Source of the DNA: Paenibacillus thermotolerans
GTDB lineage: Bacteria; Bacillota; Bacilli; Paenibacillales; YIM-B00363
Assembly: GCF_028745515.1 (NCBI RefSeq)
Contig: NZ_JAQZSG010000032.1
Span: 7,288-57,756, forward strand
Length of the DNA stretch: 50,469 nucleotides
Reading direction: 5' to 3'
Shown: positions 45,877 to 50,469 of the stretch, one piece after another
Layout of the letters: every line of letters begins with the position of its first letter
Numbering within the stretch: the first letter of the stretch is position 1
Position numbers and translations under genes: made by a program
Notes under the pieces: generated by a model
The model's database searches: none
Told to the model about the DNA's origin: nothing
Seen by the model: only the letters and a program-made list of their open reading frames with translations

Positions 45877-46890
45877 TTACAGTCGTTTACGATTCAAACC
45901 CGCCAACATCCGCTCGAATTGCCGCTCACGCTCAAGCAGCAGCGATTCGGCTTCTTCCGCCGTAACGGCAATAAATCGCAGGCTATCCCCCGGCCGCGCT
46001 TGGGCAAGCTTCGGAAGATCCACCCGCGCAACCTGTCCGATCCGCGGGTAGCCCCCCGTCGTTTGACGGTCGGCCATCAACACGATCGGCAGGCCGTCCG
46101 CCGGCACCTGAACGGTGCCCATCGTGACGGCGTCCGACAGCATGCTGACCGGCTCCGCCGTTTGGAGCCGTACGCCCGATAAGCGCAAGCCCATCCGGTC
46201 GGATTGCGCCGTCACGTTGAAAGTTGCGCCAAGAAAGCTTCCCAAGCTGTCCGGGCGGAATCGGTCCCACTCCGGACCGGGTACAACGCGGATGGAATGC
46301 TCGGAGCGGGCGTCGCGGGACGCTCCTGTGCCGCTCCAATCTCCCCGGACGAACCAAGAAGGGTATCGCATACGCCCTGTGCAGACCCATGACAGTTCGA
46401 TGGCCCGCTGTCGATCCGGCGAAACCGGTTTCGTTTCCAGCTTGTCGCCGGGACGCAGCGGACGGCCGAGCAGGCCCGGGAACCCGCTGCGCAACGCGGC
46501 GGACCTGCTGCCGAGCAGCTCCGGCAGCTCGATGCCGCCGGCTGCTGCAACGACCGTACGGCAGCCTTCGCTTGCCGGCCCGAATGTTACGATGCTGTCC
46601 GCCGAAATAAGCACCGGACGATTCATCGGCAACGGCCGGCCGTCGACCGTTGCATTCATGTCGCTGCCGCATACCGCCGCAATGATGTCCTTTTCGGTTT
46701 GAAGCGTCGCACCAACAACGGTCATCTCGATCGCTGCGGCGCCGGCGTCATTGCCGACGAGCGCGTTAGCCAGCCGCAACGCCCCTTCATCCATCGCACC
46801 GCCGACGGATACGCCGTAACGCTGCCATCCCGCCCGGCCGAGGTCCTGGATCGTCGAAAGCATGCCCGGTTTTTGCACGATGAACGTCAT
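45877..46890 (-). CDS. pxpC: 5-oxoprolinase subunit PxpC (KipA)
   Basis: Biotin-dependent carboxylase-like subunit. The 337-residue product from ATG 46890 has MTFIVQKPGMLSTIQDLGRAGWQRYGVSVGGAMDEGALRLANALVGN and DRMGLRLSG and VADRQTTGGYPRIGQVARVDLPKLAQ-like segments. The ATG overlaps the pxpB stop by four bases. Confidence 0.94.
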   Translation of the reverse strand: MTFIVQKPGMLSTIQDLGRAGWQRYGVSVGGAMDEGALRLANALVGNDAGAAAIEMTVVGATLQTEKDIIAAVCGSDMNATVDGRPLPMNRPVLISADSIVTFGPASEGCRTVVAAAGGIELPELLGSRSAALRSGFPGLLGRPLRPGDKLETKPVSPDRQRAIELSWVCTGRMRYPSWFVRGDWSGTGASRDARSEHSIRVVPGPEWDRFRPDSLGSFLGATFNVTAQSDRMGLRLSGVRLQTAEPVSMLSDAVTMGTVQVPADGLPIVLMADRQTTGGYPRIGQVARVDLPKLAQARPGDSLRFIAVTAEEAESLLLERERQFERMLAGLNRKRL

Positions 46891-47642
46891 GACGAAACAC
46901 CCGCTTCGAATTCGGAATGCGCCGCAGGCACGAAGCGTACCGCATCCCCCGCCGAGAGCAGGCTGGGCGGCCGCCGCTCCGGACGAAACAGCGGGATGCC
47001 CGTACGCCCGATCAATCTCCACCCGCCGGGCGATGCAAGCGGATATACGCCGGTTTGACTTCCTGCGATTCCTACACTGCCGGCGGGAACCGATGCGCGA
47101 GGCGTATTCAGACGCGGAGTGGCGATTTTCTCGGACATTCCCCCCAAATAAGGGAATCCGGGCAAAAAACCGATCATATAAACGGTGTAGCTTGCCGCTG
47201 TATGTATGCGGACAACCTCATCGACGGAAAGCCGGTGATATGTCGCTACGTCCCTTAAATCCGGGCCGCATTGCTCGCAGTAGCATACACGAATTCGCAC
47301 TTCTTTGGGAGATGGCGTCACCGTACTGCCGTTCGGGTTCGGGGAAGCGTTCAGCGATCGCACGCGTGACTCGAGCCAGCTTCGCACCTGTTCCTGCGGA
47401 CGGTTGACACCGTGTGCGTTGTCCCCTGCGCGTCCGGCCGCACGATAGACCGCGATAGGATCATAGTAAACCGTCACCGACGCATAGGCGGGTACTGCCT
47501 CCACAAAACCCGGAAACGGCGCCCTCTCCAGGCTCTTCGACAATTGAAGCACGGCCTTGTGGATGTCCGGCGCGATCGAGCTGCCCAGCGTCACGATGAG
47601 AGCGCATTCCCCAAGAGGCTTAATATTCGCCTGTACGCTCAT
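46887..47642 (-). CDS. pxpB: 5-oxoprolinase subunit PxpB (KipI)
   Basis: Partner of PxpC and, as KipI in B. subtilis, an inhibitor of the sporulation kinase KinA. The product (251 residues from ATG 47642, or 255 from a GTG at 47654) has KPLGECALIVTLG, YMIGFLPGFPYLGGMSEKIATPRL and TGVYPLASPGGWRLIGRT. The ribosome site AAAGG is 13 bases from the ATG and only one base from the GTG, so the start is uncertain. Confidence 0.92.
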   Translation of the reverse strand: MSVQANIKPLGECALIVTLGSSIAPDIHKAVLQLSKSLERAPFPGFVEAVPAYASVTVYYDPIAVYRAAGRAGDNAHGVNRPQEQVRSWLESRVRSLNASPNPNGSTVTPSPKEVRIRVCYCEQCGPDLRDVATYHRLSVDEVVRIHTAASYTVYMIGFLPGFPYLGGMSEKIATPRLNTPRASVPAGSVGIAGSQTGVYPLASPGGWRLIGRTGIPLFRPERRPPSLLSAGDAVRFVPAAHSEFEAGVSS

Positions 47643-47658
47643 TTCGGATATCACGCCT

Positions 47659-49164
47659 TTATTCGTTCATTTTGTTCTTATTGTAATTCATGTTGCGCAC
47701 CGTTGGAAGCGCGAAAGCGGCTTTGACCGCCGCGGAGAGGAGAGACGCGGCGTACACAAGCGCCCAGGCGGCTGCGGCCGCGAGCAGCAAATCGAAGCAA
47801 ACATGAAACAAAAACAAATGTTTGCTGAGATCGGCTTCGCCGTCCCCGATCAAGGGGACGACAAAAGCTATGCCGCCGCTGGCCGCCACAAGCGCCCACA
47901 GCTCGGCTTGGGCGCGTTCGGCCGCCGAGGCGGCATGCCGCCATGCGCGGAACGTTGCCGCGCATATCAGCAGCGCGAAGCCGAGCAGCGCCGGCAGCGT
48001 GGGCATGGAGCGGCGCTTGAAGCCGCTCCACCACGCGAAGCGGTCGTCGACGGCGCCGCGCTCAAGCCCTGCCTCGGCCTCGAAGTTGCCTAGGTAATAC
48101 GGGCGGAACATAGCGGCGTGTTCCGCAGCTCTCTCGAGCTTTTTATATAGCCGAAGGGGGTGCTTCAAGTAAAATAATGCAATATCCGCATGCGACACGC
48201 TCGAATACAGCGTCTGCTGCAGCATCGGATCGTTCTGCGGGATCGGCGCATCCTTTGTAAAAAAGTTCGTTCCCGCATTCGCCGCCAGCCGCTCCGGCAG
48301 CCCAAGCTCCCTCGCGTCCGCCTCCGGCGACGGCGAATCTTTCATAATGCCGTAAAATACGCTTTGATAAACGTTGATATGCTTCAGCTGCTGCGGTGCA
48401 AGCAAATATAGCGAAACAGAGCTGACGGCGGTCGTAAGGGCCACAGCATATACGGCTCGTTTCCACCTCGCTTCGCTTTGAAGGCTCGCAAGCCGAGCAA
48501 TGAACACGGCAATGAGCAGTCCGATCGGCGCATTTTGCGTTTTGGCTCCGATCAGCAGAAGCGCGGATAAAAATAACAAAGCGAGCCAAACAAGACGTTT
48601 TCTCGTGTTCGGGCTTGAACGGATGACGGCTGCCGCCGAACCGACCAGCAGCAGCATGCCAAGGAACGAAGCAGGCTCGCTGTACAAGGAATTAAAATAT
48701 GCGATATAACCGCCGTCGGCAAACACGCACACGAGGATGCAAGCCAGAGGAATTGCCGCCCATCCGAGCTTGGCGCCGTATCCTATGATGAGCAGCCGCA
48801 GCCCGGCAATCAGCAAAAGAGAATAGAGCAGCGCCAGCCATCGAATATCAAAAATGACGCGGCTGTATGCGATCGTATTCAACGCTTTTGCGGCGAAAGC
48901 TATGGGCAGCGCCGTCGAAATATAGTTTCCTGCGGCAGGCGCCGTCATAGCGAACTCCCGGATTGCATATCCGAAATATTTTTGATTATATGACAGCTTT
49001 TCGGCGTACTCCAGTCCGAGCGTGATCATTATTCGCAAAAAGTCCCCGTTATCCGCCACTCCTGCGATCGGTCGCGCAAACAGCACGGCCCCCAATATAT
49101 AGGCCGTGCCGAACGTAACGATGAAGAGCGCAAGCCGCTCCGTCTTTTTATCCCTCGTCTTCAA
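47659..49164 (-). CDS. Polytopic membrane protein, probable partner of the GT2 gene
   Basis: About 11 transmembrane segments in 501 residues; between them lie YAEKLSYNQKYFGYAI and an extracytoplasmic stretch with FFTKDAPIPQNDP. The layout suggests a GT-C-type glycosyltransferase or polymerase acting with the upstream GT2, as for B. subtilis ykoS/ykoT, but no catalytic motif is certain. The start is a TTG at 49164 that overlaps the GT2 stop (TTGA) with GAGG ten bases upstream. A frame open for 185 codons more lies wholly inside the GT2 gene and is rejected. Confidence 0.75.
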   Translation of the reverse strand: MKTRDKKTERLALFIVTFGTAYILGAVLFARPIAGVADNGDFLRIMITLGLEYAEKLSYNQKYFGYAIREFAMTAPAAGNYISTALPIAFAAKALNTIAYSRVIFDIRWLALLYSLLLIAGLRLLIIGYGAKLGWAAIPLACILVCVFADGGYIAYFNSLYSEPASFLGMLLLVGSAAAVIRSSPNTRKRLVWLALLFLSALLLIGAKTQNAPIGLLIAVFIARLASLQSEARWKRAVYAVALTTAVSSVSLYLLAPQQLKHINVYQSVFYGIMKDSPSPEADARELGLPERLAANAGTNFFTKDAPIPQNDPMLQQTLYSSVSHADIALFYLKHPLRLYKKLERAAEHAAMFRPYYLGNFEAEAGLERGAVDDRFAWWSGFKRRSMPTLPALLGFALLICAATFRAWRHAASAAERAQAELWALVAASGGIAFVVPLIGDGEADLSKHLFLFHVCFDLLLAAAAAWALVYAASLLSAAVKAAFALPTVRNMNYNKNKMNE

Positions 49165-50225
49165 TGCGGAATCGCCTCGCTTTCTGGATTCGGTTCCGTT
49201 TGATAATCGGGAACGGTCGGCGCGCTTTCCGGCTTTCGATTCTCTTTCAGCGCTTTCTCCACGATATAAAGTGGCCTGCCCTTCACCTCTTTGTAAATTT
49301 TCCCGATATATTCGCCGACCAATCCGAGACAGATCAGCTGGATGCCTCCGATAAACCATAAGGACATCATTAGCGACGTCCAGCCGGACACCGCGTTTCC
49401 CGACCACTTCGATACTAACGAATACAGGGCGGCCGCGAGGCTTACCATAAATAGCGCAAAGCCGGCCAACGTGACGGCTCGGATCGGAACGACGCTGAAC
49501 GAAGTAACCCCGTTCCAGGCGAAGGAGAGCATTTTGCGAAGCGGATACTTCGATTCTCCGGCAAGTCGTTCGTTTCTCCGGTACGTCACTTGCGCGGAAC
49601 GAAATCCGAGAAGCGGCACCAGCCCCCGCAAAAATAAATTTACTTCGCGAAACCGCGCCAACTCCTGCAGCGCCCGGCGGCTCATCAGGCGATAATCCGC
49701 ATGATTGAACACAATGCACACTCCTAAGCGCTCCATTAAGCGGTAGAAGCTGACGGCGGTCGTTCGTTTAAACCACGAGTCCGATTCCCGCTCCGACCGG
49801 ACGCCGTACACAATGTCGTTGCCCTCCAAGTATCGCAAAACGAGCTCGTTCATCACATCGATGTCGTCCTGCAGGTCGGCGTCGATCGAAATGACGCAAT
49901 CCGCCGCTTCCATCGCGGCATTAAGCCCCGCCAGAAGCGCATTTTGGTGTCCGGCGTTCCGGGACAGCTTGAGACCCCAGATGCGCATATCCGACATTCG
50001 ATATTGCTCGATGATCGGCCATGTGCTGTCTTGGCTCCCGTCGTCGACAAAAAGCATAAAGCTTCCTTGTCCGATCAGCCCGGCTGCGGTCATCTCGTCA
50101 AGCTTCCGCATCAGCCGTCGAATCGTCTCCGGAAGCACCGCCTCTTCGTTATAGCAGGGGACAACAATCGCAAGGGCCGGCACACGCTCTCGATGTACAT
50201 GCACATACTCTCTCATGTAATCCAT
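49161..50225 (-). CDS. Family 2 glycosyltransferase (GtrB/DPM1-like)
   Basis: Transfers a sugar to a polyprenyl phosphate at the membrane. The 354-residue product has LAIVVPCYNEEAVLPETIRRL, LFVDDGSQDSTW, the DxD-type ISIDADLQDD, and two C-terminal transmembrane helices (LAGFALFMVSLAAALYSLVS, LMMSLWFIGGIQLICLGLVGEYIGKIYKE). Coupled to the membrane protein gene downstream. The ATG at 50225 follows AGAATGGA. Confidence 0.9.
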   Translation of the reverse strand: MDYMREYVHVHRERVPALAIVVPCYNEEAVLPETIRRLMRKLDEMTAAGLIGQGSFMLFVDDGSQDSTWPIIEQYRMSDMRIWGLKLSRNAGHQNALLAGLNAAMEAADCVISIDADLQDDIDVMNELVLRYLEGNDIVYGVRSERESDSWFKRTTAVSFYRLMERLGVCIVFNHADYRLMSRRALQELARFREVNLFLRGLVPLLGFRSAQVTYRRNERLAGESKYPLRKMLSFAWNGVTSFSVVPIRAVTLAGFALFMVSLAAALYSLVSKWSGNAVSGWTSLMMSLWFIGGIQLICLGLVGEYIGKIYKEVKGRPLYIVEKALKENRKPESAPTVPDYQTEPNPESEAIPH

Positions 50226-50329
50226 TCCATTCTCTATTGTGTAATAGAGGTATTTTTTGCCGTCCCGAGGCTCGCTATTCGCGCGATATTCGATACGACC
50301 CTGACTGCCCCCCCTCGCACAATTCTCTT

Positions 50330-50398
50330 AGTACCAAAACTTGGTACTAACGCACACTTCTCCCTCAACCGACTCACTTTGCACCAAAACTTGGTACT
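50330..50398. repeat. Two 18-19-bp dyads at 50-bp pitch
   Basis: AGTACCAAAACTTGGTACT (50330-50348) and a second copy at 50381-50398 differing by one base, 50 bases apart. Eight-base arms with a three-base centre. They lie 105 to 173 bases upstream of the GT2 start. Confidence 0.85.
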
Positions 50399-50427
50399 AT
50401 GGCAAAAACTACCTGGACATCTGGAAA

Positions 50428-50469
50428 ATCGAGTAGATAGGGGCGGCTAGCCCCTGACCTCTCACACCA
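50428..50469 (-). mobile_element. 3' end of a group II intron (domain VI)
   Basis: Minus strand from the edge reads TGGTGTGAGAGGTCAGGG, then GCTAGCCGCCCCTATCT, then ACTCGAT. It folds as a hairpin: GAG with CTC, a bulged A (50434), AGGT with ATCT, then AGGGGC with GCCCCT and a five-base loop. One unpaired A sits seven bases from a 3' end in AT (50428), the canonical branch-point geometry. TGTGAGAGG and CTACTCGAT are typical around domain VI of bacterial introns. Domain V and the maturase gene would lie beyond the window. Confidence 0.7.

Noticed and set aside
49165-49719. 185-codon N-terminal extension of the membrane protein
   Set aside because: It lies entirely within the GT2 gene in another frame, is rich in Arg and lacks any domain; the TTG at 49164 is the better start.
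50330-50348. FapR operator
   Set aside because: The flanks TTAGTA and TACTAA resemble FapR sites, but the centre is 11 bases instead of about five, and the gene downstream is not a lipid gene.

Overview
The window is a stretch of chromosome from an endospore-forming, high-GC member of the Bacillales, most likely Paenibacillaceae. The evidence is gene content and order: spo0A, spoIVB, recN, argR, tlyA, dxs, ispA, xseBA, folD, nusB, asp23, accCB and the eight-gene spoIIIA operon follow one another as in Bacillus subtilis, and the yqhV, efp, yqhT, aroQ, yqhR, yqhQ, yqhO and mntR block follows. Family assignment is inferred from GC content and from the small YjcZ-type and Paenibacillus-like intergenic repeats; species cannot be named. 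Most genes lie on the minus strand.

Layout. 1-4 kb: sporulation master regulator Spo0A (cut by the left edge), SpoIVB protease and RecN. 4-12 kb: ArgR, a membrane-anchored unknown, TlyA, isoprenoid genes dxs and ispA, exonuclease VII, FolD, NusB. 12-15.6 kb: a DUF2273/AmaP/Asp23 envelope-stress set and acetyl-CoA carboxylase accBC. 15.7-21.7 kb: the complete spoIIIAA-AH channel operon plus YqhV. 21.9-24 kb: plus-strand phosphosulfolactate synthase and phosphatase (spore sulfolactate route) and a DUF441 protein. 24-32 kb: aspartate kinase with an apparent internal start, EF-P, Xaa-Pro peptidase, AroQ, YqhR/YqhQ, patatin, small spore-type protein, a papain-fold hydrolase and MntR. 32-41 kb: spore photoproduct lyase, CcdA, the ZnuABC zinc importer with a clear Zur operator, methionyl-tRNA synthetase under a methionine T-box, YidD and Zur. 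41-50 kb: more accessory content, with an oxidoreductase, amidase, signal peptidase I, a DinB-fold protein, a zinc-ribbon protein, the 5-oxoprolinase genes pxpBCA and a membrane glycosyltransferase pair.

Several intergenic regions carry structure. Three unlinked places hold roughly 20-bp dyads repeated at a pitch of 50-53 bp, about five helical turns; two of them share sequence and the third has another sequence with the same architecture. The extreme right edge carries what looks like domain VI, the branch-point hairpin, of a group II intron running into the window on the minus strand; a multicopy intron would explain a contig ending there. Functional links visible in the sequence are sporulation (spo0A, spoIVB, spoIIIA, splB, sulfolactate genes, YjcZ-like), zinc homeostasis (zur, znuABC) and methionine-sensing control of metG.
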